Notes under the pieces: generated by a model
What the model saw: only the letters and a program-made list of their open reading frames with translations
Told to the model about the DNA's origin: nothing
Databases searched by the model: none
From: an uncultured Mycoplasmatota bacterium
GTDB taxonomy: Bacteria > Bacillota_I > Bacilli_A > RF39 > UBA660
Reading direction: 5' to 3'
DNA length: 40,391 nucleotides
Assembly (NCBI GenBank): GCA_900551925.1
Contig: URXR01000002.1
Coordinates: 1 to 40,391 of the forward strand
Made by a program: the position numbers and the translations under genes
Part shown: positions 1 to 7,801 of the stretch, piece by piece
Layout of the letters: each line of letters starts with the position of its first letter
How positions within the stretch are numbered: the stretch's first letter is position 1

Positions 1-1
1 T

Positions 2-556
2 TTTTTGGAAGTAGGGGAAACTTTAGATGATGCAGTTGGAGAATGTTATGATAAAGTTGCAAGAGTTATGAATATAGGTTATCCTGGAGGGCCTGTTGTT
101 GATAAACTTGCTCATTTAGGACATCATACATATAGTTTACCAATTCCTAAAAACGATGATAGTTTTGATTTTAGTTTTAGTGGATTAAAAAGTGCTGTTA
201 TAAATCTCGTTCATAACGAAGAACAAAGAGGAAATGAAATAAATAAAGAAGATTTAGCATGTTCTTTTCAAGATGCTGTTGTTGAAGAATTATCTTCTAA
301 AACAATTAGAGCAGTAAAAAAATATAAAGTTAATAATTTAATCCTTGCAGGTGGTGTTGCGGCTAATAAAGGAATAAGAGAAAAATTAACAAAACTTTCT
401 TTAGAAAATGGTATTAACTTTTCTTATCCAAGTATGAAATATTGTACTGATAATGCTACTATGATAGCAACAGCAGGATATTTCTGTTATAAATTAAAAA
501 ATGATGACTGGTATAATTTAATTTTAAATGGTGTATCTAGTGAAAAATTATCTTAA
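2..556 (+). CDS. tsaD: tRNA threonylcarbamoyladenosine transferase TsaD, C-terminal part (5' end outside window)
   Basis: TsaD (Kae1/YgjD family) transfers the threonylcarbamoyl group onto A37 of ANN-decoding tRNAs together with TsaB and TsaE in the cytoplasm. The visible ~184 residues carry the family's second half: GETLDDAVGE followed by DKVARVMNIGYPGGP, the substrate-loop segment FSFSGLKSAV, the nucleotide-binding LILAGGVAANKGIRE, and a C-terminal YCTDNATMIATAGY with the conserved metal-ligand Asp. The frame is open to the first base, so the start lies upstream of the window; the TTG at position 5 is an internal Leu codon, not a start. It ends at TAA and is followed by about 97 bp of AT-rich spacer before the tRNA promoter. 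Family assignment is firm. Confidence 0.95.
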   Translation, partial: FLEVGETLDDAVGECYDKVARVMNIGYPGGPVVDKLAHLGHHTYSLPIPKNDDSFDFSFSGLKSAVINLVHNEEQRGNEINKEDLACSFQDAVVEELSSKTIRAVKKYKVNNLILAGGVAANKGIREKLTKLSLENGINFSYPSMKYCTDNATMIATAGYFCYKLKNDDWYNLILNGVSSEKLS

Positions 557-653
557 AAAATAATAAAATTTATAAAAAAAAGAAATAATCATCTATTTTT
601 GTAATAAAATATACTAAAAAAGGAAAAAAATTAAAGAAATTTTAAAAAAGTTC

Positions 654-682
654 TTGTCAAAGTTTAATTTTTATAGTATCAT
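654..682 (+). promoter_or_regulatory. Promoter of the tRNA array
   Basis: TTGTCA at 654-659 and TATCAT at 677-682 are separated by 17 bp. The start would fall about 20 bp before the first tRNA, which suits a stable-RNA operon. Confidence 0.6.
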
Positions 683-706
683 TGATATTGCTTGGTGGTT
701 ATAGAT

Positions 707-783
707 GGGCTCGTAGCTCAGTTGGTTAGAGCACTACTCTGATAAGGTAGGGGTCGATGGTTCAAGTCCATCCGGGCCCACCA
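707..783 (+). tRNA. tRNA-Ile (anticodon GAT)
   Basis: Seven-pair acceptor stem GGGCTCG with CGGGCCC, D-arm starting GCTCAG, anticodon loop CTGATAA closed by CTACT/GGTAG with GAT at 741-743, T-arm GGTTCAAGTCC and an encoded CCA end. Confidence 0.96.
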
Positions 784-805
784 TTTATAATTTTTATTAT
801 TAAAT

Positions 806-882
806 GCCTCAATAGCTCAGTTGGTTAGAGCACTTGACTGTTAATCAAGGGGTCCTAGGTTCGAGTCCTAGTTGGGGCGCCA
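806..882 (+). tRNA. tRNA-Asn (anticodon GTT)
   Basis: Acceptor stem GCCTCAA pairs with TTGGGGC; anticodon loop CTGTTAA with GTT at 840-842 closed by CTTGA/TCAAG; T-arm GGTTCGAGTCC; CCA is encoded. It lies 22 bp after tRNA-Ile, same transcript. Confidence 0.96.
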
Positions 883-890
883 TTTTTAAT

Positions 891-967
891 GGCCTGTTGG
901 TGAAGCGGTTGAACACACTGCCCTTTCACGGCAGCATTCACGGGTTCAAATCCCGTACAGGTCACCA
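891..967 (+). tRNA. tRNA-Glu (anticodon TTC)
   Basis: Acceptor stem GGCCTGT pairs with ACAGGTC (one G-T pair); anticodon loop CTTTCAC closed by CTGCC/GGCAG with TTC at 924-926; T-arm GGGTTCAAATCCC; CCA encoded. Last gene of the three-tRNA array, 8 bp after tRNA-Asn. Confidence 0.96.
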
Positions 968-979
968 TTTTTGTTTATA

Positions 980-1004
980 AAACCCTAAATTAGGGTTTTT
1001 TCTT
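980..1004 (+). terminator. Rho-independent terminator of the tRNA array
   Basis: Inverted repeat AACCCT / AGGGTT with a short AT loop, followed at once by a T-rich run. It sits 13 bp after the CCA of tRNA-Glu. Confidence 0.9.
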
Positions 1005-1089
1005 TTGTAAAAATGATTATTTATAGGATAAACAAAAACTCTCAATATAATTGATAGAATAAAATAAAAATAGGAAAGGAAGTGAAAAA

Positions 1090-1848
1090 ATGAGTAAAAT
1101 ATACTTTAAATATCCTACTGCATTTGTTGGAATAACCACTAAATTCTCTAAAGATCATCCCGGTATAGATTTAGGCTGGAATAATAGTTATGGAGGACAA
1201 AATGCTCCAATCTATTCTGCCAGTGCTGGATATGTTTATGAAATAACAACTGCTGGAACTGCAGGTAATGCTGTAACTATAAGAAGAAACGATAAAACAA
1301 ATAATTGTACCTGGTATTTTAAATATAAACATCTGTCAAAAATAAATGTCAAAGAAGGTCAAAATGTTAATATATATACTAAAATTGGTAATATGGGAAA
1401 CACTGGAGGAGATTATGCTAGCCATCTCCACTTTGATGTTGTAAAATGTCCATATGGTTATGATTATACTCAAACAGAATCAACAAGAGCTAAATACTCT
1501 GTAGATCCTACTAAATATGTATATTTATATCCCGATCAATTTGTAGGAGAAAGTAAAAAACTAGTAAAAACTTATTCCGCATTAGGAGCTTATAAGACTA
1601 CTAGAAGTATGAATATACGATCAGGAGCCGGAACAAACTATAGAATTAAAAAAGTAAGTGAGCTTACTAAAGATGGCAAAAAGAAAGCTACCCTTCAAAA
1701 TCCTAATGCCTATGCAGCACTAAAAAAAGGAGCAACTTTTACAGCCAAAAAAATCTATAAAAATGCCGATGGCTCTATTTGGGCTAAAATACCATCTGGA
1801 TATATTTGTTTACAAGAAGGCTATACTTTTTACTGTAAAAAATTGTAA
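1090..1848 (+). CDS. M23 (LytM-type) peptidoglycan endopeptidase with C-terminal SH3b-like domain
   Basis: Predicted zinc metallopeptidase that cuts peptide crosslinks in peptidoglycan. The M23 zinc motif is visible: H23-x3-D27 in HPGIDLG, H81 in YKHLSK and H112-x-H114 in SHLHFDV, in the usual order. Residues ~165-252 look like a bacterial SH3 wall-binding domain (SMNIRSGAGTNYRIKKV, then a GSIWAKIPSGYI core). The start is set by AGGAAAGGAAG about 8 bp upstream of ATG. At 252 residues there is no N-terminal signal peptide or membrane segment, which is odd for a wall hydrolase of the host cell and is more like a phage endolysin released through a holin; no holin or other phage gene is nearby. 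It is a lone gene between the tRNA array and an unknown gene. Confidence 0.85.
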   Translation: MSKIYFKYPTAFVGITTKFSKDHPGIDLGWNNSYGGQNAPIYSASAGYVYEITTAGTAGNAVTIRRNDKTNNCTWYFKYKHLSKINVKEGQNVNIYTKIGNMGNTGGDYASHLHFDVVKCPYGYDYTQTESTRAKYSVDPTKYVYLYPDQFVGESKKLVKTYSALGAYKTTRSMNIRSGAGTNYRIKKVSELTKDGKKKATLQNPNAYAALKKGATFTAKKIYKNADGSIWAKIPSGYICLQEGYTFYCKKL

Positions 1849-1874
1849 AAAACTTAAACTATTATACCATCCCC

Positions 1875-1903
1875 TTGTTTTTTTGCATAAAATGTAGTAT
1901 AAT
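1875..1903 (+). promoter_or_regulatory. Promoter of the unknown gene at 1933
   Basis: TTGTTT at 1875-1880, 17 bp spacer, perfect TATAAT at 1898-1903. The start would be about 20 bp before the ribosome site AAGGGGG. Confidence 0.7.
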
Positions 1904-1932
1904 GTATACTGTTCGCTTGAAAGGGGGATAAT

Positions 1933-2391
1933 ATGGAAAATAAAAACATTTCTTATCAAAGAATAGATAATAAATATATTAAATGGCTATCTGATTATAG
2001 TAAAAAACATTCAAGTTTTGATGACAGTGGAGACTATTCATTAGAGACAACAGAAGAAACAAAAAGAAATATAATTCTAGTTTCTAATTTATATGAAGCT
2101 ATTGAATCTTATGCAAATTTTAAAGATATTCCTGCGAATGAATCAGATAATGAGTTTTTTCTAATTAAAAGCTATCATGTTAAATGTCAAGATGAAATAT
2201 TTCAAGTTGGTGTTATATCTGAAGATAGAACTATATTTTATTGTTCTTTATTAGCAGTAAATAATAATATAGAAGCTATTGATATTGATAATGTTATAGA
2301 GTATAGCAAAAGACAAAAGGTAAAAGCAACTAGAAATTTAATAGAACCCCAAAAACAAAGCTTAAAAAAACGCTCGCGTAAGAGAAAATGA
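1933..2391 (+). CDS. Hypothetical protein, 152 aa, basic tail
   Basis: I do not recognise this gene. It has a good promoter, a ribosome site (AAGGGGG, 5-6 bp before ATG) and its own terminator, so it is very likely expressed. The protein is soluble with no signal peptide or membrane segment: a mixed, acidic body (residues 1-125, with several Tyr and Phe) and a strongly basic end KKRSRKRK after residue ~135, which could bind nucleic acid or acidic surfaces. The stop codon lies inside the terminator hairpin. It is monocistronic between the M23 peptidase and the large surface-protein gene; nothing in the context gives a function. Confidence 0.7.
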   Translation: MENKNISYQRIDNKYIKWLSDYSKKHSSFDDSGDYSLETTEETKRNIILVSNLYEAIESYANFKDIPANESDNEFFLIKSYHVKCQDEIFQVGVISEDRTIFYCSLLAVNNNIEAIDIDNVIEYSKRQKVKATRNLIEPQKQSLKKRSRKRK

Positions 2392-2413
2392 TTTTTCATT
2401 TTCTCTTTTTTTT
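2381..2413 (+). terminator. Terminator after the 1933 gene
   Basis: Ten-base perfect inverted repeat AGAGAAAATG / CATTTTCTCT with a 5-base loop, followed by a run of T. It overlaps the stop codon. Confidence 0.92.
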
Positions 2414-2437
2414 TATAAGAATAATTAAGTAAAAATA

Positions 2438-2466
2438 TTGAAATCAAACTAACAACTATGTATAAT
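2438..2466 (+). promoter_or_regulatory. Promoter of the large glycine-rich surface protein
   Basis: TTGAAA at 2438-2443, 17 bp spacer, TATAAT at 2461-2466; the ribosome site AAGGAG (2485-2490) lies 9 bp before the ATG at 2500. Confidence 0.75.
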
Positions 2467-2499
2467 TATGATATAAAAAACTATAAGGAGTGAAGTAAT

Positions 2500-4848
2500 A
2501 TGCAATTAAAAAATGTATATAAAAGCTCATCAAAAAATATCACTTCCCAAACAAAAAACTATAAACAAAAAATAATAAGGATATCGCTTTATATTATTGT
2601 ACTAGTAATTATAGCAATTTTAATATCGTTGCAAACAAATACAACTCTAGCAACAGACCTAAGTACAACAATAAAGCACGAAGAAATAACAACAAATAAT
2701 AAATCAAAAATAAACTTTTCAAATGATGATAATTATCTATATTTTAATACAGAACTTTTAAAGCCTACAAGTAATGAAACATTATACACAACAGCTACCA
2801 TAAATATGAGTAAAATTTGGTCAGAAGCCAGAAATAAAGAAATAACAGTAATATTAGAAAAAAGCACAAACAATCAAACTTATACAAGAGTAACAGCAGA
2901 AGAGCTATCTCAAAATAATACTATAACATTAATGGAAGATGAAGAACAAACAATAGCTAAGATGTATTATAGAGTATCAATAGAATTAGACAATGAAAAA
3001 GTAAAAGTGAGTGAAAGAAATATAGATCTAGATTTAAATGTAGAAACAGATATAAGATATAATTTTGAATTTGAAGAAAAACAACAAGAATTTGTAACTC
3101 CAGTAACTGGAGAATATAGAATAGAACTATGGGGAGCAGCAGGAAATTACTTTCCAAATAACATGAAAGAAGAAGTAGGAAAAGGTGCCTACACAGCAGG
3201 AACAATAGAATTAGAAGAAGGACAAGAATTATATATTTATACCGGAAAGAATTCTACAGATGAAGGAAATTTCTATACAGCCTCATTTAATGCTGGAAGT
3301 ACAGCGAAAGGAAAAGATAGGACAGATGAATATGGACACAACTCATCATCTGGCGGAGGAGCAACCGATGTAAGATTAGTAAGTGGAAATTGGAATAACA
3401 CAGCCTCTTTAAGATCAAGAATCATGGTAGCAGCAGGAGGCGGAGGAACTCACTATTATTTATCAACAGATGACAGAGTTATAGTAAAAGGTGAAGGCGG
3501 AGCCGCTGGAGGATTAATAGGATATCGAGGTTATCAAATGAGTGTTAAATATCCTTATAGCTTTAGCTGGACTTTTACCGAATATGATAGCAGTGTGCAT
3601 ACAGTTGCCACTTTAAATACACCATATGCCTATACCGGTGGTGGTTCTCAAAAAATAGGAGGTTCTACTAACACTTGTAAAATTGCCTCTTCTTGTGCAG
3701 AAAACGCTATGGGGCAAGCTGGATCATTAGGAATTGGAGGATCTGGTGCTCAATTAGTTGGAGGAGCTGGAGGAGGCGGAGGCTACTACGGAGGTGGTGG
3801 CGGAGGCCAATCATATGCTGATAATAGACCCGATAGTGGACTATGCCACTCCTCAGGAGCAGGAGGTTCATCATACATATCAGGACATACCGGAAGTATA
3901 GCCATAACTTCAGCAACAAATGAAAATCCTAAAGCAGGCTGTACGGAAACTGGAACAACTCCAGAAAGATATGTAGGAACAACTAATAATACTTGTTCTG
4001 TACATTATTCAGGGTTAACATTTACAGATACAGTAATGATAGATGGAGAAGGTTATAGCTGGACTAATAGAAGAGGAAGTAAACAAGCAATGCCAAGCTA
4101 TAATGAAGAAGAAATAGAAACAGGAAATTCCGGCAGTGGAGCAGCCAGAATAACAGCTTTAACCCTAGGGGCCGAAAGTAACCTATCAAAAACAAGTTCA
4201 ATAGTAATAACAAGTAAATATGTAGATGAAGATGGGATAGAAATAGGAGAAAGAGAACAAATATTAAAAAATGAAGGAGATAGTTATACAACAAATCCCA
4301 AAGACATAGAAGGATATATTTTAAAAGCAACCCCTTCAAATGCCAGTGGAACAGTAGGGGATGCAGACATAACAGTAACATATGTATATCAAAAATTATA
4401 TACAGTCAGATATCAAAGTGATAATTATGGTAAAATAACAGGGAAAGAAGCTGAAGAGGTAATAGATAATAATAATCCAACCGGAACGACAGAAAGTTCA
4501 AATACAGGTTATCATTTAACATATTGGACAGCCAATAAAGATTTAACTTTAGAAGACGGAACTAAAAAAACATCAGGAACAAGTTTAACCATGAATGAAA
4601 TAAAAACAGTAGTAGTAACTGAAGATATAACTTTCACAGCCCATCATGAAATAAATAGATATAATATAATATATAAAAGTGATGAACACGGAACAATAAC
4701 AGGAATAACAAGCGAAACAGTAAACCACAATAATAGTCCAACTGGAACGACAGAAAGTTCTAACACAGGTTACCACTTAATCTATTGGACAGCAAATAAA
4801 GATATAACCTTAGAAGATGGAACAAAAAAACATCAGGAACAGGTTTAA
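2500..4848 (+). CDS. Glycine-rich (ALK/LTK-like GRD) cell-surface protein, N-terminal part before a frameshift
   Basis: Residues ~27-45 form a hydrophobic signal/anchor segment. Residues ~190-555 are a glycine-rich domain of the ALK_LTK_GRD type: it opens with EFVTPVTGEYRIELWGAAG, continues with GTIELEEGQELYIYTG and SGGGATDVRLV, then SRIMVAAGGGG, and ends with a GGGGYYGGGGGGQSY stretch and GGSSYISGHTG. Residues ~566-630 resemble a MucBP-type domain (SKYVDEDGIEIGEREQIL). From residue 634, 87-residue repeats begin. In the second repeat the frame is lost at an A7 run (4824-4830): the first copy reads GTKKTSGTS, here the frame gives GTKKHQEQV and stops. The next frame continues the same repeat, so the true protein (about 1155 aa) spans 2500-5966. 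Either a real phase switch or a sequence error. Confidence 0.85.
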   Translation: MQLKNVYKSSSKNITSQTKNYKQKIIRISLYIIVLVIIAILISLQTNTTLATDLSTTIKHEEITTNNKSKINFSNDDNYLYFNTELLKPTSNETLYTTATINMSKIWSEARNKEITVILEKSTNNQTYTRVTAEELSQNNTITLMEDEEQTIAKMYYRVSIELDNEKVKVSERNIDLDLNVETDIRYNFEFEEKQQEFVTPVTGEYRIELWGAAGNYFPNNMKEEVGKGAYTAGTIELEEGQELYIYTGKNSTDEGNFYTASFNAGSTAKGKDRTDEYGHNSSSGGGATDVRLVSGNWNNTASLRSRIMVAAGGGGTHYYLSTDDRVIVKGEGGAAGGLIGYRGYQMSVKYPYSFSWTFTEYDSSVHTVATLNTPYAYTGGGSQKIGGSTNTCKIASSCAENAMGQAGSLGIGGSGAQLVGGAGGGGGYYGGGGGGQSYADNRPDSGLCHSSGAGGSSYISGHTGSIAITSATNENPKAGCTETGTTPERYVGTTNNTCSVHYSGLTFTDTVMIDGEGYSWTNRRGSKQAMPSYNEEEIETGNSGSGAARITALTLGAESNLSKTSSIVITSKYVDEDGIEIGEREQILKNEGDSYTTNPKDIEGYILKATPSNASGTVGDADITVTYVYQKLYTVRYQSDNYGKITGKEAEEVIDNNNPTGTTESSNTGYHLTYWTANKDLTLEDGTKKTSGTSLTMNEIKTVVVTEDITFTAHHEINRYNIIYKSDEHGTITGITSETVNHNNSPTGTTESSNTGYHLIYWTANKDITLEDGTKKHQEQV

Positions 4849-5173
4849 CTATGAATGAAATAAAAACAGTAGTAATAACCGAAGATCTAACTTTCACCGC
4901 TCATCATGAAATAAATAAGTATAACATAACTTATAAAAGCGATGAAAATGGAACAATAACTGGAAAAACTGAAGAAACAATATCATATGAAAATAATCCA
5001 ACCGGAACAGAAGAAGTACCAAATCCAGGATATTGTGAAGCTAAAGGTTGGGTAGCAGATAAAAAAGTAGAATTAAAAGATGGAAACACTGTAGAGGCCG
5101 GAAATATAATGACCTTTGAACAAATGCAAAATGTAATGGTAAAAGAAGACATCACCTTTACAGTATTACATGA
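4399..5173 (+). repeat. Three tandem 87-codon coding repeats
   Basis: Units start at 4399, 4660 and about 4920, each beginning with a Y-x-V/I-x-Y-x-S-D core and containing NNPTGT and FTAHHEIN. Units 1 and 2 are nearly identical at the DNA level; unit 3 has diverged in its second half. The spacing from unit 1 to 2 is 261 bp, from 2 to 3 260 bp: the missing base is the frameshift at 4824-4830. Confidence 0.85.
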
Positions 5174-5966
5174 TCGCTGCTATGGAGAATTAACAATATT
5201 AAAAATAGATGAAGAGACAAAAAAAGTAATACAAGGAGTAGAATTTAGACTTTTGAATAAAGATGGAAGCGAAGCCAAAGATATTTATAATAATCCAATT
5301 GCTAATGTAACAACTAATGAACAAGGAATAGCTAGATTTATAAATGTACCATATGGTGACTATATACTAGAAGAAGTAAAAACAAATAGTTATTATAAAA
5401 TATTAGAAGAGCCAATAGAAATCACCTTTGGAGAAAATGAAGATGCAATAAATATAGAAAAGGTAAATAAAGAAGCAACCAGTTTTGTAATAAGTAATAT
5501 CCCGATAGACTTTAAAATGCTAAAAAAAGACATCGATACAGACAAAAATATAAAAGGAGCAGAATTTGAAATAATAGATGAAAATGGCAAAGTATTTAAA
5601 ACAATAACCATAAAAAATGAAATAGAAACAATTTCGATTCCAACTGGAAGTTATACATTAGTAGAAACAGTATCACCAGATGGTTATAAAACCTCAAACA
5701 TAGAAATTAATTTTAAAGTGCTAGAAGATGGGAATATCGAAATAACCGAAGAAGAAAGTAATTTATATGAATTAGAACAATCAGAAGAAGAAACAGACAA
5801 TGATAAAGATAGTCTAACAATATATAATGAAAAAACCGAAATATTAAAAATACCGAATACTGGAAGCGAAATAAAGATAATAACAATAGTAGGAGGAATA
5901 GTCTTAATATTAGGAGGAAGCTATATAATTTACAGAAAATATAAAGACAGTAATTTTACTATTTAA
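4851..5966 (+). CDS. C-terminal part of the glycine-rich surface protein: repeats, two SpaA/Cna-B-like domains, LPXTG-like anchor
   Basis: This frame is the continuation of the gene starting at 2500; it is open from before the ATG at 4851, which has no ribosome site and is simply the Met of the repeat motif TMNEIKTVV. After the last repeat it carries two prealbumin-like domains of the SpaA/Cna-B kind (from GELTILKIDEETKKVIQGVE and from FKMLKKDIDTDKNIKGAEFE, each with the TG-Y-L/E motif near its end as DYILEEV and SYTLVET). The end is a sortase-type signal: IPNTGS, a membrane segment (ITIVGGIVLILGGSYII) and a short basic tail YRKYK. The protein would therefore be anchored in the wall by a sortase, with IPNTG in place of LPxTG. 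Alone it lacks a signal peptide and would not be exported. Confidence 0.8.
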   Translation: MNEIKTVVITEDLTFTAHHEINKYNITYKSDENGTITGKTEETISYENNPTGTEEVPNPGYCEAKGWVADKKVELKDGNTVEAGNIMTFEQMQNVMVKEDITFTVLHDRCYGELTILKIDEETKKVIQGVEFRLLNKDGSEAKDIYNNPIANVTTNEQGIARFINVPYGDYILEEVKTNSYYKILEEPIEITFGENEDAINIEKVNKEATSFVISNIPIDFKMLKKDIDTDKNIKGAEFEIIDENGKVFKTITIKNEIETISIPTGSYTLVETVSPDGYKTSNIEINFKVLEDGNIEITEEESNLYELEQSEEETDNDKDSLTIYNEKTEILKIPNTGSEIKIITIVGGIVLILGGSYIIYRKYKDSNFTI

Positions 5967-5976
5967 CCATTGTTTA

Positions 5977-6008
5977 AGAGAAAATAACTTTACGTTTTCT
6001 CTTTTTTG
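5977..6008 (+). terminator. Terminator after the surface-protein gene
   Basis: AGAGAAAA / TTTTCTCT inverted repeat with a 10-base loop, followed by TTTTTT; 10 bp after the stop. Confidence 0.85.
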
Positions 6009-6017
6009 TGATATAAT
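5989..6017 (+). promoter_or_regulatory. Probable promoter of the YfiH-like gene
   Basis: TATAAT at 6012-6017 with a weak -35 (TTTACG, 5989-5994) at 17 bp, inside the preceding terminator hairpin. The -10 rules out a start at 6023. Confidence 0.45.
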
Positions 6018-6049
6018 TCATCATGGTTATAAAAGAGGGGGGTAATAAA

Positions 6050-7057
6050 ATGAATAATATAACAAATGCTAGAATTTTTAACACAAATCTTATAGATGGA
6101 CCAATGCGTTTTAAACATTATTTAGAGGAAAATTATGGTAATGTTCCTAAAAGAAAACAAACTGATTGGCTAGAATCTGAAGTAAAAAAAGAATTTTTAG
6201 GAAATAGAATAAAAGCTGGTTTAAAATATGGCTTTAATGGTAAAAAGATAATTGTCCCATATGATAATGATGAATATCCAAAAGGACATTATTTTGTCGC
6301 AGATGAAACAATATATAACAAAGATGATGACCTTTGGAATGTAGATATTCCAGCTGACATCGTACTTCTAAAAAAAGATAATCCTGGAATAGTAGTAGCA
6401 TACCCAGTATCAGATGATCCAGTAGTAATAATAGAGGATCAAGAAAATGGTGCTTTAGCGCTTACTCATTGTGATATAAATAAAATAAACAATAGAATCC
6501 CGGCTCATGCCATAACAGCTTTAGAAAAAGAAGTAGGATCTAATGTTAAAAACTTAAAAGTTTATATTGGTCCAAATTTAAAGAAAGAAAACAATATATC
6601 TTATTTATTTAAACCTAAAAATATCAAAAAACATAAAAATATTTGGGAAAATTGTATTGAAAGAGAAACCAAAATTATCATTGAACCTAAAATATATCAA
6701 AAATATCAAAAACAGTTAAAAACAGCCGAAAATTTAAAAAATAAATTAAGTATAGTGTCAAAAATACTAAAAGAATCAAAGGAATTTACACAAAGTAGAG
6801 GATTTCAATCTCCTAAGTTTTATCATATTTATCAAATAAATGAAGAACAAGCTATAAAAAATATTCTTTTAAAGCGAGGTATACAAGAAGAAAATATCAC
6901 TATTAATCAAGCTGATACTTTCAGTAGTGTTGGCTATTACTCAACAGCTAACTATGAAACAGGAAACGAAGCAGCTTTTGGTAAGTTCTTAGTAGGAGCT
7001 TATTATGAAGATACTTTCCCTGACTATGATGGTAGTTATAATACTAGAAAGTTATAA
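6050..7057 (+). CDS. Divergent YfiH/Cu-oxidase_4 (LACC1-like) family protein
   Basis: Start chosen at ATG 6050 because GAGGGGGG lies 7 bp upstream; an in-frame ATG at 6023 lies only 5 bp after the -10 box. 335 residues, cytoplasmic. The middle follows the YfiH family pattern: ADIVLLKKDNPGIVVAYPVS (family: ADALVT...PG), DDPVVIIEDQENGALALTHCD (family: ADCxPVLL...AAVHAGW), and VKNLKVYIGPNL (family: I.A.IGPSIG); the end TFSSVGYYSTANYETGNEAA fits the family's FFSYRR...TGR segment. The family's metal-ligand Cys of ADC is Asp here, and HAGWRG has become HCDINK, so the usual purine-nucleoside phosphorylase/oxidase activity may be lost or changed. It is longer than typical YfiH (~250-280 aa). Monocistronic, with its own terminator. 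Fold call moderate, function unknown. Confidence 0.5.
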   Translation: MNNITNARIFNTNLIDGPMRFKHYLEENYGNVPKRKQTDWLESEVKKEFLGNRIKAGLKYGFNGKKIIVPYDNDEYPKGHYFVADETIYNKDDDLWNVDIPADIVLLKKDNPGIVVAYPVSDDPVVIIEDQENGALALTHCDINKINNRIPAHAITALEKEVGSNVKNLKVYIGPNLKKENNISYLFKPKNIKKHKNIWENCIERETKIIIEPKIYQKYQKQLKTAENLKNKLSIVSKILKESKEFTQSRGFQSPKFYHIYQINEEQAIKNILLKRGIQEENITINQADTFSSVGYYSTANYETGNEAAFGKFLVGAYYEDTFPDYDGSYNTRKL

Positions 7058-7072
7058 AACTTTCTTTTTTTT
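7047..7072 (+). terminator. Terminator after the YfiH-like gene
   Basis: GAAAGTT / AACTTTC with loop ATAA, followed by eight T. The stop codon is in the loop. Confidence 0.92.
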
Positions 7073-7083
7073 AGGTTCTTTTA

Positions 7084-7112
7084 TTGCTTATTACTAATAA
7101 AAATGATACAAT
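7084..7112 (+). promoter_or_regulatory. Promoter of the ireB-yrrO operon
   Basis: TTGCTT at 7084-7089, 17 bp, TACAAT at 7107-7112. The ribosome site AGGTGA follows, 3-4 bp before the ireB ATG. Confidence 0.7.
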
Positions 7113-7139
7113 TACTTATATAAAAAAATGAGGTGAATT

Positions 7140-7388
7140 ATGGATAAAACTATAGTATTTAAAGTAGATGAATTAGAAAATTATATGATTACTGAAACTC
7201 TATCTTATGTTAATAATGCTCTAAATGAAAAAGGTTATAATGGCATTAGTCAAATAGTAGGATATTTAATGAGTGGAGATTTAGGATATATTTCTAGTTA
7301 TAAAGATGCTAGAAAAAAAATGCAAAAGTTAGAAAGAGAAAAAATTCTCGAAGCTTTATTAAAATATTATTTAAGGGATGTTAAGTGA
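7140..7388 (+). CDS. ireB: IreB family regulatory phosphoprotein (UPF0297/DUF965, YrzL)
   Basis: Small cytoplasmic protein of the IreB family; in Enterococcus it is a substrate of the PASTA-domain kinase IreK and damps cephalosporin resistance. The full family pattern is present in 82 residues: VNNALNEKGYNGISQIVGYLMSGD, then the YISSYKDARKKM segment and the LLKYYL end. An N-terminal Thr (T4, MDKTIVF) is a candidate phosphorylation site by analogy with the family. First gene of the operon; its TGA overlaps the GTG start of ruvX by three bases (GTGA). Confidence 0.93.
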   Translation: MDKTIVFKVDELENYMITETLSYVNNALNEKGYNGISQIVGYLMSGDLGYISSYKDARKKMQKLEREKILEALLKYYLRDVK

Positions 7389-7801
7389 GATATTTAGGAC
7401 TTGATTTAGGAGCCAAATCTCTAGGAATAGCGCTTTCTGATCAAACTGGCACGATAGCATCTTTTTATAAAAATATTAAATTTACTGATCAAAATAAAAT
7501 GCTTGAAGAATTAAAAGAGATAATAGCAAAAGAACAACCAGATAAAATTATTTTAGGATATCCTAAAAATATGGATAATTCTGAAGGTGAAAGAGCTAAA
7601 GAAACCAAAAAATTTAAAGAAACTTTAGCCAAGATATATAATCAAGAAATAATCTTAGAAGATGAACGATTAACAACCAAAGTAGCAACCCAAACTTTAA
7701 TAGAAGCAGATCTTTCTAGGAAAAAAAGAAAAAAAATAATAGATGGCGTTTCTGCTGTATTAATATTACAATCTTATTTAGATAGAAAGGATAGAATATG
7801 A
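7385..7801 (+). CDS. ruvX: Putative pre-16S rRNA nuclease / Holliday junction resolvase-like YqgF (RuvX)
   Basis: RNase H-fold protein of the YqgF family, implicated in trimming the 16S rRNA 5' end. It shows GLDLGAKSLGIALSD at the start (catalytic Asp in the LDLG strand), the IILGYPKNMDNSEG loop with its conserved G-P/Y-N motif, LEDERLTT (catalytic Glu) and the final DGVSAVLILQSYLD (catalytic Asp). 138 residues is the family length. The GTG start overlaps the ireB stop and the gene ends in an ATGA overlap with the next, so translation is coupled. Confidence 0.95.
   Translation: MRYLGLDLGAKSLGIALSDQTGTIASFYKNIKFTDQNKMLEELKEIIAKEQPDKIILGYPKNMDNSEGERAKETKKFKETLAKIYNQEIILEDERLTTKVATQTLIEADLSRKKRKKIIDGVSAVLILQSYLDRKDRI

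Noticed and set aside
2957..4776. Several minus-strand open frames
   Set aside because: Antisense shadows of the surface gene, hydrophobic or Leu-rich from reversed Gly/Glu codons, no start signals.
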